From Guadua angustifolia (Eukaryota; Streptophyta; Magnoliopsida; Poales; Poaceae), in assembly GCA_036346375.1 (NCBI GenBank), contig CM070517.1:47836200-47900199 (forward strand): DNA of 64,000 nt, written 5' to 3'. Below, piece by piece: positions 1-11,192 of the stretch (position 1 is its first letter; the number at the start of each line of letters is the position of its first letter). The translations under genes were made by a program, and so were the position numbers. The notes under the pieces are model-generated. The model made no database searches, was not told where the DNA came from, and worked only from the letters and a program-made list of their open reading frames with translations.

Positions 1-2450
1 GGAACTAGAAAAAAATTTTATGGAGTGTAACTTTATAATCTTGTATAACAATTCCGTATTATTATAAATCCAACACATATATTTAAAATTTAGTAAAAGT
101 ACAATACAAATAATTATAAGGTCTAAAAATCCTATACCACCAAAATCAGAATCAATTCAGTCAACAAATTTAGCCTATTGAAAAACGATGTTGTAGCATT
201 TCTCTGATTTTTTTAGGGCGCCGGAGCAAGCACCGCCCCTGCTGAAAGAGATAGGGAGGTTGAGGCTCTGAAGGACGAGGTGACCGAAACAGAATTGGCA
301 CAAGTCGAATCAAACAACCTGTCAAGCACCGACCATACTGACAATGTGCGCCTCGAGCATCAAGTTGCATTCTTCAAGGCCATGTTTTTATCCGTGCTAT
401 GGAGGTGCACTCACCTCGTGGAGATCTAGCAGGAGAACGCTCAAGGGCATTCCAGCTGCAGGCAAAATGGTAAATGCCCAATAATGCATGATCCCTAGCA
501 TCAGTCCCCATTTTTATGGCTTGTCATGTTGGTGTCCTGTTTCTATACAGGCGGTCATCGAAGATACCAGGGTCATGTGAGCTTGATCTGCTTATCAACT
601 GCTGTTTTACAGACTGATCTGATTGCAAGCATGCACTTGTTCATCTGCATCTTTGCCACGAGCGCGAGCGCGAGCACCATGAGTTACAAGCTCTGATAAC
701 AAATATAAACAAATGCACAGAGCAAACATTTCAAACATCACACATTGCAATTATAATTAGTAATTTGATTTTCATACAAATATCGAAATAAAACTAAAAT
801 TTAGAATAAAAATAAAAAATCAAAATAAAAAATAAAAGAGAAGTAGTAATCTGAATTACATACAAATATCAAAATAAAAATAAAATCCAGAATAAAAATT
901 AAATAAAATTAGCAATTGGATTTGTATACAAATTCTAACCTAAAAATTAAATTTTGGAAAAAATAAAGTAAAATAAAAAGCTTGGTGATGGGAAGGTACA
1001 GAGATGAAGCTTTACATGAAGATGAGGTACAAATGATATAGATCTATTGGGTAGCTAGGAACGCACTATCGCTGCTGAGGGACACAACGTCACATATGAT
1101 GGCGGGAAGATTCTCCGTATCGTTAGACAATGACTAAATAAAATATGCTAACATCAGAGAAGATGGGAGGTCGTGTAGTTAGTGAGAAAGCGACATCGTT
1201 TAGTTGGCCAACATCAAATAAGAGAAGCGTCCGATATAGGATAAGCAGAAATCAAGCATATATTACATTTTGCGTGTGTATATACATGCATAAATTCATA
1301 TGACTCAAAACAAGAAGCAAAAAGCTCGAAGTAGAGATGGCGTTACAGTATGAAATAGGCTTGGGGCTACTGGTGAGAGTGTAACGGATGTCCTCGATAA
1401 AGATAAGCGACACTTGTACATGTATGCGTGTTGATGTCACAACGTTCATTATTAAGTAATAATTAGAGAAAAATAGAATATAGCTACACAATAGAGTATT
1501 ACATTAAAAAGGTAGTAGCTGAGAGGGATTGATGAAAAAATTAGGTTTGCTATTGGAAGTTAAAGCAAAAAAGTTGCGGGGCAATCAATAAGAGATAAAA
1601 GACACACAGTTCGGTGGGGCAACCAGTGTGTGAGGAAAATAAATTCAAAGTAAGTTGCCTATGATGCATAAGTGTATACATGAGCAATGTATTCTATTAT
1701 CAGTATAAAATAATCATCATATTACTTAAGATTAAATAGAGGTACATATGTTGCATATATTTTGAAAAAAGAGTGATTGATGAGAAAAATAAAGGTATAT
1801 AGCCACATGATCTATGCTAGACGAAGAGTTACTACGTTTCTAAGAAACCCGCAACTTATTATTCCTAATAATTTTCTTCTATAAAAGTTTATACTTCAAT
1901 TACGTTCCTCAACTTGAATTTTCCTTCGAGTTTCTATTATTATTTTTAATGTTTATGATGTCATAAAAATCTAAATAGCCTACAAAATACGTTAATATAT
2001 TCTCAAGCATATATATTATATATTTGGTATTATAAACTTTAAAAGAAATTTCTAGTTCATAACAACAGTACAGTTTCTTTCTGAGATATCCATGATTTCC
2101 TCGTGAGGAAGAGATGCCTACTATACCCATGTGACAACTTAGGTACACAGCCGGTTAAATATTTCTTTTTCAGTTTGTCCTTTGATGAACAAAACGAGTC
2201 GCATCCCATTGACGATTGGAAATATATTTTTTTTCCTACTCAGAGGGAAAAATTATGTCTACTTTACAACATGCATGGATGGACACATCAATATATCTGG
2301 ACCCTGTTTGAGAGAGATTCGAGCTCTCATCAAAATTAGAGCGAAGTAGAGCTGCGTGCAAACCCCCCGAGAGATTAGTTCAGCTGAGCTCTTCCAGCTT
2401 TCAGCATTTTGCCACTGGCATTTCGTCGAACACCACCACCCGCGCCCGCC
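1..2450. other. AT-rich intergenic DNA with a short coding-like remnant
   Basis: This stretch is mostly AT-rich with no intact gene. Around 230-420 on the + strand there is a GC-richer patch whose translation is rich in Glu, Asp and Leu, like a coiled-coil piece of a plant transposase or other gene, but it ends in a stop and has no recognisable partner exons. From 700 to 2100 nothing coherent is visible beyond poly-A/T tracts. The last 100 bases before 2451 form the likely 5' leader of the RALF gene. Confidence 0.4.
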
Positions 2451-2804
2451 ATGGCCGCCGCCAAGCCCTTCACCTTCCTCCTCCTCCTCCTCGGCGCCCT
2501 CGCCGCCGCGTCCGCGTCCGCCCTGTCCGGCGGCGACCACCTCCCCTTCACTCTTCTCCCCGCCGACCCCGCCGCCGGGTGCCGCGGCTCCCTGGCTGAC
2601 TGCCTGGTCGGCGACGAGCTGGGCGTCGGCGGCGACCTCCACCGCCGCGTCCTGTCCGGCTCGGCCTACATCAGCTACGCCGCGCTCCGCCGCGACAGCG
2701 TCCCGTGCTCCCACCGCGGCGCCAGCTACTACAACTGCCGCCCCGGTGCCCAGGCCAACCCCTACCACCGAGGCTGCTCGCGCATCACCCGGTGCCGCGG
2801 CTGA
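2451..2804 (+). CDS. RALF (rapid alkalinization factor) preproprotein
   Basis: The 117-residue product is a secreted peptide hormone precursor of the RALF family. RALFs signal through CrRLK1L receptor kinases at the cell surface and cause apoplastic alkalinization and growth control. A hydrophobic signal peptide covers about residues 1-24. The dibasic subtilase-type cleavage site RRVL lies at 65-68, just before the mature peptide. The receptor-binding motif YISY is at 73-76. Four cysteines of the mature region at 86, 96, 109 and 115 have the family spacing, within PCSHRGASYYNC and the RCRG end. Two further cysteines sit in the propeptide (44 and 51). The ATG at 2451 was preferred over an in-frame ATG at 2409 because the signal peptide begins directly after it and the context CGCCATGG is strong. 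The gene is intronless, as usual for RALFs. The family call is firm; the exact paralogue is not known. Confidence 0.93.
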   Translation: MAAAKPFTFLLLLLGALAAASASALSGGDHLPFTLLPADPAAGCRGSLADCLVGDELGVGGDLHRRVLSGSAYISYAALRRDSVPCSHRGASYYNCRPGAQANPYHRGCSRITRCRG

Positions 2805-2907
2805 GGCCTTAATTTGGTATATGGTAACCACTACGACGGATTGTCGCCATCCAGAGAAAGAAAAAAGATTCAATCTTTACTTGGCGTGGTTATTCTCGGG
2901 TGTTCAA

Positions 2908-3061
2908 GAAAAATTTGGTTATTTGCCACTTCAAAGATTGACTCTGTGATTATGATGCCACTTGAGCCAATGACATATGGGACCATCTGAGTCAATGAAA
3001 TGTGGATCCAGTGGCAAATTTGCGAAACCACATGTTTGAAGTGGCAAAATACTAAATCTCT
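2908..3061. mobile_element. Short foldback MITE in the RALF 3' flank
   Basis: The two ends are inverted copies: TTTGCCACTTCAAA near 2922 and TTTGAAGTGGCAAA near 3034. They are flanked by near-identical direct repeats, GGGTGTTCAA at 2898-2907 and CGGTGTTCAA at 3062-3071. The size of about 150 bp and the 9-10 bp duplication suggest a Mutator-type MITE. It starts about 100 bp after the RALF stop codon, so it probably lies in the 3' UTR. Confidence 0.6.
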
Positions 3062-3071
3062 CGGTGTTCAA

Positions 3072-3826
3072 TGTGCTGCTCCTACTTAGTGTTCCTTTGT
3101 TGTTGTATTATTGGAATCATTTATGCAGTAATGTAAGAGATGTTTGTTGCTTATTGTGAAGAAATGGTCTTGATTTTGAATCCAAGATAAAAATCTGAAC
3201 TGTCATAAAATTGTTTTTCTACTAGTTAATTCTGGTACTTTGTTGATGTTGTTCTGCGATGTAATGTGATGTCGCGGTTGAAGTAAGGAAACCCATGGCC
3301 TAATATGTAAGGAAGAAAAATCTTTTTTCTCTGGAATCCTGGCAGATCAATGTAGAACAAGCAAGATTGATCGAATCACTAATGAGAATGTGAGATGGAA
3401 AAAATGCTAGAAAAAATTGGGTAGGTTTGTGAAGACCAACGCCACATTTTCTTGTTTGATGTCAGGAATTGATATTTTATTTTGAAGTATGTGCGTACAT
3501 ATGTGTGTTTGTTTCACCTTCTCTGGAGAATAAAAATGCTCTTCTTGCTAACCATCATGTTCTGGGACCTGGAATCAATCCTTGATTCAATATTTTTCAA
3601 GTGTAAATTGTAAAGAAAGGATAGTCGTTTTTGGGGCAAGAGAAGTGTTCTTCCTGGTTACTATGGAAAAGAAAAACACTGTTTCAACTTTCAGCTTAGA
3701 TTGGACTTATGAACTTCACTTTTTAACTATGACAAGGAAAAATAGTTAGCTTGTTTGTTGCCTTTTGTGTTAATTTTGGCAGGAAGTCGTATCTATTATA
3801 TTTCTTTCTACACTTGGAACTAGATA
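3072..3826. other. Intergenic DNA downstream of RALF
   Basis: AT-rich sequence with no gene, repeat or strong signal that I can support. The first part may hold the RALF 3' UTR and poly(A) site. Confidence 0.4.
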
Positions 3827-4492
3827 TCTCTACTAATATAAATTTGCGTTGGTGGCAGCGGTCCGTTCTTTCTAGCACTCTGCCATATCTCCAATAATGG
3901 CAGATCATTATAGCTAATTATTCTTTCTCGATTTGAATACCATATCTCTCTAAATATGGTGATTATTATAGCAAAATCCCCGATTATTTTGGTAATTAAT
4001 AGCGAGCCAATTATTCTTTTGTACTCTATATATGTTATACAGTTTTCACAGAATCAATTAAGAGAATTCATTCAAGATCTCCCATATCATGTCGTCGCGA
4101 ATGAACTCGATTTAACCGATCAATAAGTGATGACCGACGTACATGGCCGCAAAGCGCGAAGGTCGAAAGTGCCGCGTCAAGAGTAACTATGGCGGAAAGG
4201 GAGCAGAGCGCAACGCCCACCGGGTGTTGTGACCCTAGTGCCGGCCAGTTGAACATGAACAAAGCGTACGACGCTTCAGCGCGGTTGTCCGGTGACACCG
4301 GTGGGACGTCGTCGGTGGTGAGAGAGTCATTAGCATACCCCTTGGAGATAAACGGATTGATCCAGTTGAACATCGTAAGAGAGAGTCATTGCATAGATGT
4401 TTGATCTTGTAGCACAATTTTCTTTTATTGCTTGATCTTTATATTTCGTTACTAATTTTATTTTTTGTAGCAACGTACGGGCATTGATCTAT
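3827..4492 (+). mobile_element. Non-autonomous Helitron, degenerate 3' end (candidate)
   Basis: The left end reads A|TCTCTACTAATATAA, matching the grass Helitron 5' terminus (TCT-C/A-TA-C/T-TA). The right end carries GTAGCAACGTACGGGCA followed by CTAT, a worn version of the hairpin plus CTAG terminus. The interior of about 660 bp has a GC-rich patch (4130-4330) that may be captured host DNA, though I cannot identify the source. A short direct repeat, AGAGAGTCATT, occurs at about 4321 and 4381. The mutated CTAG keeps this below certain. Confidence 0.5.
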
Positions 4493-5435
4493 ATCCTATT
4501 AAGCAACAATAACTCACAGCTGTCATGCCTTTGATGCCTGCCTCTGTCACCCAGATTTTGAGTTGGTACTACTATTTGGACAAGGAATATAATTCAATAC
4601 TTGCCTCTTATTTTTCTGACAAAAAAAATGCCGTTCTTTTGATGGATCTCTTCATATTCCTTGTATCTGGCTATCACATGAGGCATGATCGTTGATTGAT
4701 TGATCACTCTTAATTATTGGAGAAAGGGTTGGCACCTGGAAGGAAGTTGTGTGTGAGGCGACAAATGCCTTGTTTCTAGGATCACTTGGGTTGTTGGGAC
4801 TCGTGAGCCCTCACCTTCCAACAATCAACATGTGTGGCATGTGCATTGTTTGTTAGAGAAATGAATGCCTTGTCAATATGCTTACGATGTGTGCCTGAAA
4901 TACTTTTTTCATCCTCATCTGCATGTAAATACCATAATCAGCCGATTTCTTTTTAAAAAAGATGAACTCTTTTGGAAGGCAGATCAACTGTTGTTGAGGA
5001 CATTGTTGTATTACAGCCTAGTTCAATTTTTTTGTTGCTGTTGTGGTAAACAGCCAACATTATGTGCTTTCGTAAAGAAACTAACTTCTTGCATTCTTAG
5101 TTTTGGAAAAGTTTATACTGAACAATGTGCTGCTTTCAGCCAACAATACTGAACTGAACTTGAATCATTCAACAATAGTTTTCTACTCCCAGAACATTGT
5201 ACTCACAACTCATGAACAAATTTTACCGCCGGTTGTCTTTAGCAACTGCATTACAATTTTCCATGGTACACTGCAGTATAAATCAGTGCAACAACACCAA
5301 ACACAGAGTTCTAACATTATACAACAGCGTCAACCATTTAGGTCCAACATTGGCAACTCTATAACTGCAGAAATGGCTTGGAACTGCAAAAATTTGGAGA
5401 ACTCTCCTGTTCACTGTCATAGTGTCATGGCAGCT
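4493..5435. other. Intergenic and probable 3' UTR of the AlkB-like gene
   Basis: No gene is supported. The last few hundred bases before 5436 probably contain the 3' UTR of the minus-strand AlkB-like gene. The open frames here look like chance reading of AT-rich DNA. Confidence 0.35.
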
Positions 5436-8400
5436 TTAGATTGGCGAAGCCCGGAGTTTTCTCAGTGTAACGGAAGTTCTTCCATGCTGCTCAAGTTCCC
5501 TGCCATCCCATAACTGAGCACCTGGCTTGCGGTTTATCTCATGCGTCCAGAGATATCGTGCATCGCCTGACATAAGAACAAGGGAGCCTGGCTTCAGGTA
5601 GATGGGGACTTTTGTAGATTCACCATTCCCATGCTTCACTGTATCACATGCAGTGCCTCTTTGTTCTGCCCGACTGAAATGCATCACACAAGCTGACTCG
5701 AGAGAGACTATTGCGATTCCATCATCAAAGCGCATTAGATCAACATGAGCACAGATGCCCTAGATTGCAAGACCGAATTGCCACATTAGAAACTTAGAAT
5801 GCAGGAAATACATACTTCACTTTTGTTTGTAAATATGAATCGCAGCAAGGATGTTCACGTTGTGAATATGAACTACAGTAAGGATAGCCTAAACAAATTT
5901 GAGAGCATAGCAGCAGTCTTTTGTTTGCATGATGTTGAACATAGTGCTCCAAGTTATTGAGAGAACAGCAGTTTCGCACCTCACCTGGCTTGTATCTATT
6001 TGCAATCAGCTGATCAAAAAGTGGTTCCCTCCACAGTAAATCTGATGGCAAAGGACATGCATCTTCATCCTCGTTTGTCAACTCCATGCCGACACCAACA
6101 TTGACATCACCAACACAAATAGCTTCACGAATGAGGGCAGAAAGTTCAACAGCCCATGAAGGCAGATCACCAAATCTCATTGCCTAAACAAGAAACGTAA
6201 AAAAGCAATCGATGAACATGTAGATTCTTGGCATTTAATGAAAATAACACAGCTGTAGTTTGAACTGATTTAGGAGACCTTATCTCTACTACTTCTAATT
6301 AGGAGGTGGTGGTCGTCGTCCGCTCTACTCTAGAGTCTATTTTCATCAACATCCTTCATTTTCTCCGCCGCTCACAAAAAACCAACACCCCCAACCTAAC
6401 TCCCACAAATAAATCCCGCCCACAAATATCCCAACTCCCCGAGGCCCATTCTGCAATCCACACGGCGGTTTTGAGGGTTTTTCGGCCCACCCCCACCGGC
6501 GCACCGCCCTCGCCTCTCCCAAACCCAAAGCGAAACACCAGTACCCACCCCTCCCTGCCTCATGTCGGCGCAATGAGGTTGCCACCTCCGCCATGGTGAG
6601 CCTTGGCTTTGCCTCATTGTCGCTATCGCTCCTCCTCGCGCACGTGGTGGGGGCTAACCGACAGCGGCGACGACGGCGCCTGGTGGCCTTCCAAGACGCC
6701 ATGGGGCGGCGCCTGACGTGGAACAACACTGACCTCGGGGGTGTATGCTCATGGACAGACACTCACCTGCGAGGGCAAACGTGTGGCTGCGCTGCGGCTG
6801 CCGAGGGCGGCGTTGCCCAGGGAGGTGCCGGCGGGGACGCTGGGGAACCTGACAGCGCTCCACATGCTCAGCCTCCACCTTAACGAGCTCATCGGCGCGC
6901 TCCCGGATGACCTTGCCTCTATGGGCGTGCTCCGCAACGTCTTTCTCAATGGGAACGGGCTTATATCTTCAAGAGCTCATTGCCATGGCTTTGTTCATTA
7001 TGTTTTTTTGCATAAGCAACACATTTTTGGGCTGCCTTTAGGGATGGCCCACTGGTTATATTATTTGTTAGTGTGCTTGTGAACACATGTCTAGGTGATA
7101 TATTCGTGGAGAATAGTGAATTGATTCTTGGTGTCAAGGCTACAAAGAGTGATACTGTAGAGAACAACATTGATGTTGCGAACCAGCAGTTGAGCTATCC
7201 ACACAGGACAACATTGAGACATGAAGGTTTTTTTAATCTTAGATTACGCATGCTTCATATTATGTCCACCTAATCGATGCTTAAGATTTGGTTTATTTAT
7301 TAGCCATATTACTAAATGTGTCAAAAAAATTGATGTTCATGATATGATTTGGAATCATGTTTGATGTTATGTTCTTTGTATGGTTTGGGAATTACATTGT
7401 TTCATATGAAAAAAATCATACATTTCAAATGAGATTTTTATATAACCTTGTTTACTATTCATTGTGTTTATACATAAACAGTACTTATGTGCATCTAAAC
7501 TTTGCAAAGTATTTTGTAAGTGAGGGCCTTCAGAATGTGAAATTAAAGATAATTTTAAGCTCGAGTTTGTAAACAGGTGTTTGGAATTTGTATACCTCGA
7601 TGAATTGATTTAAACATTCAACCATTACACATTCAGAGTGAACAGTATCATTCAGACAGGGTTAGTACTTTTTGCAAATAATTTTTTTGTCGCAAATTGA
7701 GTTTCCGTTGCAACGCGTGGGCATATGACTAGTAAATGACAAAATCGAACATGCTTCAACCTTCTTGACACTAGTGGAACATATCTTCTATTTATGGAAA
7801 TCCTATTGTAAAAGCACATTGGCAGATGCTGAAACAATGAGGAAAACAAAACTTACTTGGTTGTGTGCATCACTGAACCATCCTTCTGCAAAACACAAAT
7901 GGGCACATCCACACTTAGACTCATCAACGAGAAACAATTAGTCTGTTGAGCAATAACAAACTAGAGCTAAAGTTTCTTTTGCATTGCGACCATTCAGTGG
8001 CAAATATAGACAGTCTTAGGCAATTCAGAGCTGAGTACATGATAAAGCTCATTCCTATGCAACATAGCTAGATAATTTGATGAAATTAAGACATTCCATT
8101 GTTCCATTCAGAGTATTCCGTGAAACCATTTGACTCGTTTCCATCAGAAGAGCCTTAGTCTCATCAAACAAATAGCAATTTGGACGCTTCATAAAAAATC
8201 GAAGAAAGTTGCAAAGCCGTTTATAGTAACAATTAACCATTGAAAGTCGTAATTAATCAGTCAGAACAGCATCCCCTTTGCACCAAGCAAACCTTCCTTT
8301 TCCCTTTCTGTGTTAGAAAGAATGGGGGAAAAGCAACAAATTGTCTATGTACTAATTACCGGCATGCGGTTACCCAAACAGATGACTTATTCTTATTCTA

Positions 8401-8769
8401 ATAATCACATATGACAAAGATGGAATATTTACATACAGACAATATCCTACTAAAATTTGATGACTCGAACCAAATTGAACACAAGAAGCAGCTAAAGATC
8501 CAAGCTTTGCCCAAAGGAAGGAGGACACAAGAGAACGCAACCCACCGCTCACCTTCCTGGATCGCGGCGAGGAGGCGCGACTGCTCGTCGGCGGAGAGGA
8601 AAGCGGCGCAGAGCCACAGCCCCATCACCCCCGGCACTGCCTCCCACCTCCACTGTGGGCTAAAACCGCGGGGTGCGTCGGACTCGCTGTCCGATGAGTC
8701 GCCAAAGGCCTCCCGGAGCGCCGCTCGGCGGCGCAGATCGTCGTCGTAGTCGCCGGCGGCGGCCGCCAT
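5436..8769 (-). CDS. AlkB-like 2-oxoglutarate/Fe(II)-dependent dioxygenase
   Basis: Four coding exons read on the minus strand: 8769-8553, 7885-7857 (29 nt), 6183-5980 and 5759-5436. They join in phase to 257 residues, and all donors are GT and acceptors AG. The product belongs to the AlkB superfamily, which oxidatively demethylates nucleic acids or related substrates. The iron ligands H155 and D157 (ICAHVDL) and H223 (WTHEI) are all present, as are the 2-oxoglutarate arginine R244 and the distal R250 (RTSVTLR). The preceding LLWREPLFDQL and RYKPGEG are typical of the plant single-domain group related to ALKBH8-type dioxygenase domains. No RRM or methyltransferase domain is attached, so the substrate is open. 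Start: the ATG at 8769 has context GCCACCATGG. A Helitron sits in intron 2, and two hAT MITEs lie just upstream. Confidence 0.88.
6283..7732 (+). mobile_element. Helitron carrying a receptor-kinase fragment, in AlkB intron 2
   Basis: The left end is A|TCTCTACTACTTCTAA and the right end is CCGTTGCAACGCGTGG, then GCATATGACTAG|T. Both match the maize/grass Helitron consensus, including the GC hairpin a few bases before CTAG and insertion between A and T. No Rep/helicase is encoded, so the element is non-autonomous. It lies antisense to the AlkB-like gene, entirely inside intron 2, so it need not disrupt splicing. Its 1.45 kb includes captured exon DNA at 6593-6960. Confidence 0.85.
6593..6960 (+). 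pseudogene. Captured fragment of an LRR receptor-like kinase (RLK902/RKL1 type)
   Basis: The translation starts with a signal-peptide-like MVSLGFASLSLSLLLAHVVG. An LRR N-terminal cap then reads GRRLTWN with CSW, a cysteine-containing TCEGKRVAALRLP, and LRRs with GTLGNLTALHMLSLHLNEL and GALPDDLASMGVLRNVFL. This is the N-terminus of the atypical or inactive receptor kinase group that includes RLK902. The reading frame shifts near 6740-6765 between the cap and the LRRs. The LRRs then stop at the exon edge near 6960; the transmembrane and kinase parts are absent. It is a Helitron-carried piece, not a working gene. Confidence 0.75.
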
Positions 8770-8980
8770 GGTGGCTTCGTTGCAGGGTCTTTATGAAGTT
8801 CTGAACTCTGTTTTTCTTTTGTGTTTGCAGTTTTGCACTACACCTCGACGATGCATAGCAGTATTTGCGTATCAATCGGTATTCCGTGTTCGTTCTGGGT
8901 TTACGTAAATGCATACTACCCGCGTTCCAAGGAAGGTTGCATCAGCCTAGGATTTTCTTGCAACCGCGAGAGGTGGTCAG
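8770..8980. promoter_or_regulatory. AlkB-like gene proximal upstream region
   Basis: About 210 bp separate the AlkB-like start codon from the first hAT MITE. This should hold the 5' UTR and core promoter read toward lower coordinates. No clear TATA box was found, so the boundary is inferred from position only. Confidence 0.35.
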
Positions 8981-9231
8981 CAGTGGCGGAGTTACAAAGT
9001 TCTAAAGAGGGGATTTAAAAAGAGACATCTAAAATCAACTACTATGACTATCGATATATTATAAAATAGTTGAAATTTAAATTGTATGTAATATAAGTAT
9101 ATAACTATGAAAAGAGAAAAACATATCATTCATTGCTTCAAAAAAATTGACAGTTGATATTACGAGTTTTCACGACCGTCGCATGCTCCTAAAAACTCTT
9201 TTACTGGGTTGGCTCGACAGCTCCGCCTATA
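8981..9231. mobile_element. hAT-type MITE
   Basis: The left end CAGTGGCGGAGTTACA is mirrored by CAGCTCCGCCTATA at the right. Flanking 8-bp repeats are GTGGTCAG (8973-8980) and GTGGTGAG (9232-9239), with 7 of 8 identical. It belongs to the CAGTGGCGGAG terminal family seen again at 37211. Confidence 0.7.
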
Positions 9232-9289
9232 GTGGTGAGATACTCAGATACATGCCAGGAGTAGGTCCGTGTAATGGTATACACCTACC

Positions 9290-9557
9290 CAGAGGCGTAT
9301 CTAGAAAATTAGAAGGAGGGGGTTAAGACTAAGACATCGAAAGCTTAACAAGTCAACCATGTTCAAGTTTGCAAACATTTGTTTAACAATCACATATAAT
9401 GTAAGTGTGTAACAATACAAAGGATAAGATAATTGAGAGACTGCTAGGTTGGTACTGGACTGTTTTATTGAGTCTATTTAAGAGGTGGTATAAGAGGCTT
9501 GCTGGGCTGCGGGTGGGGCTTCAGCCCACCTGCGCCCCGGTTACAGATACGCCACTG
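9290..9557. mobile_element. hAT-type MITE with perfect 8-bp target duplication
   Basis: Termini are CAGAGGCGTATCTAG and CAGATACGCCACTG (inverted). The 8-bp duplication CACCTACC is identical at 9282-9289 and 9558-9565. It is 268 bp, non-coding, and 58 bp from the neighbouring MITE. Confidence 0.85.
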
Positions 9558-9565
9558 CACCTACC

Positions 9566-11140
9566 ATTCCACCCAAGAGCAGCAATTCTCGTGTAGACAT
9601 AATTATCATGCGTAAATTTATTTGTCACTTTACAATTTAATTGGACAATCAGAGAGAGTAATCCTCACAAAAATCCCACAAAGATCCAACTTACGCCAAC
9701 CATTCTAGTGTGAAGTATATGATCTCTAGTAGGTAACAAGTTTTGTGGAGACTCGAGAGGTTTTCAAAGATTGCCACCCATATCAATCATCAGTAGTTCA
9801 ACCAGTAAAGCATTCAGATTGCTTTGGTGATGCCCAGTGCTCGAATCTAAAAAATTGATGTAGACTTGTTTGCACCAAAATTTGATAGATGTAGTCAAAA
9901 TTGGCGGAATGAAATCAACGTATCATAACCAACGTAAAAGTATAGAAAGATTCAAGATATTTGGTTAAAGTGAGAATTTCAAAGAAAAAGCTGTCCAATT
10001 AAGAAGGATCACGGATCGTGTTTTGTAATATGATTGAAAAGGATACGATCGTGTGTGAAGTATATGATCTCTAGTAGGTAACAAGTTTTGTGGAGACTCG
10101 AGAGGTTTTCAAAGATTGCCACCCATATCAATCATCAGTAGTTCAACCAGTAAAATTCAGATTGCTTTGGTGATCGAATCTAAAAATTGATGTAGACTTG
10201 TTTGCACCAAAATTTGATAGATGTAGTCAAAATTGGCGGAATGAAATCAACGTATCATAACCAACGTAAAAGTATAGAAAGATTCGAAGATATTTGGTTA
10301 CAGTGAGAATTTCAAAGAAAAACTGTCCGAATTAAGACTGATACGGATCGTGTTTTGTAATATGATTGAAAAGGATACGATCGACCGGCGGGTATAAAAA
10401 GATAGTCATAGGCAGACGAGGACACACACAACCCAATCAACAAATACATACTTTTATTTTCCTGTTGACTAGGAGTAGCTGCTGTAATCTAGATTTTCTT
10501 GTAACACAGTTTGATCAATAAAGTTACGCATCGCCGATTGTTGATTATATTCTGTTACGCCAACCAAGTTCGATTTTTCTCCGATTTTGTTGCGTATCGC
10601 CTTCTTCGAAAAGAATCCGCCTTTACCCTCTAATTAGCCATAATCACTAATTAGATTTGCTTTATCCTTGATTTGATTGACTTTTCTTGCGATTAGATCT
10701 GAGCCCATAGTTCTACAAGATGACCATATTTTCCGTTGACTAGAGTAGTCAAGATTGTAATCTAGATTTTCTTGTAACACGTTTGATCAATAAAGTTACG
10801 ATCAAAGCACGCCGATTGTTTTCATTACGCCAACCAAGTTCGATTTTTCTCCGATTTTGTTGCGTATCGCCTTCTTCATAAGAAAAAGAATCGCCTTTAC
10901 CCTCTAATTAGCCATAATCAGCTAATTAGATTTGCTTTATCCTTGATTTGATTGACTTTTACTGATTAGATCTGAGCCCATAGTTCTACAAGATCGATTT
11001 TGAGCATATTTTATATTTTCTTACCGATTGTAGGATCAAATCGGTTGGCATGCCTCGAACTGCAGAACTCGGCGTTCGTCCGGTGTGTTGTTTGCCGATA
11101 AACCCTGCTTCAAATTTTTGTTGCCAACAAGGCTATTTTT
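9566..11140 (+). mobile_element. LTR retrotransposon remnant with two internal tandem duplications
   Basis: The block looks like a Gypsy-type LTR. A TATA element (GTATAAAAAG near 10391) is followed by a leader rich in ACACACAACCCAATC, then the TTTGATCAATAAAGTTACG and GCCGATTG segments typical of grass LTR R-U5 regions. A U3-like unit of about 330 bp is repeated (9713 onward and 10052 onward), as is an R-U5-like unit of about 270 bp (10461 onward and 10733 onward). No gag-pol is present and clean LTR ends were not found. Confidence 0.5.
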
Positions 11141-11192
11141 TGTCGCTTAATTATTTGTGAGACTTGATGGACCTCCCTAAACATGTATCTTA

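Noticed and set aside
2259..2873. 204-codon minus-strand frame over the RALF gene
   Set aside because: Ala/Val/Gly-rich shadow of the GC-rich RALF coding region.
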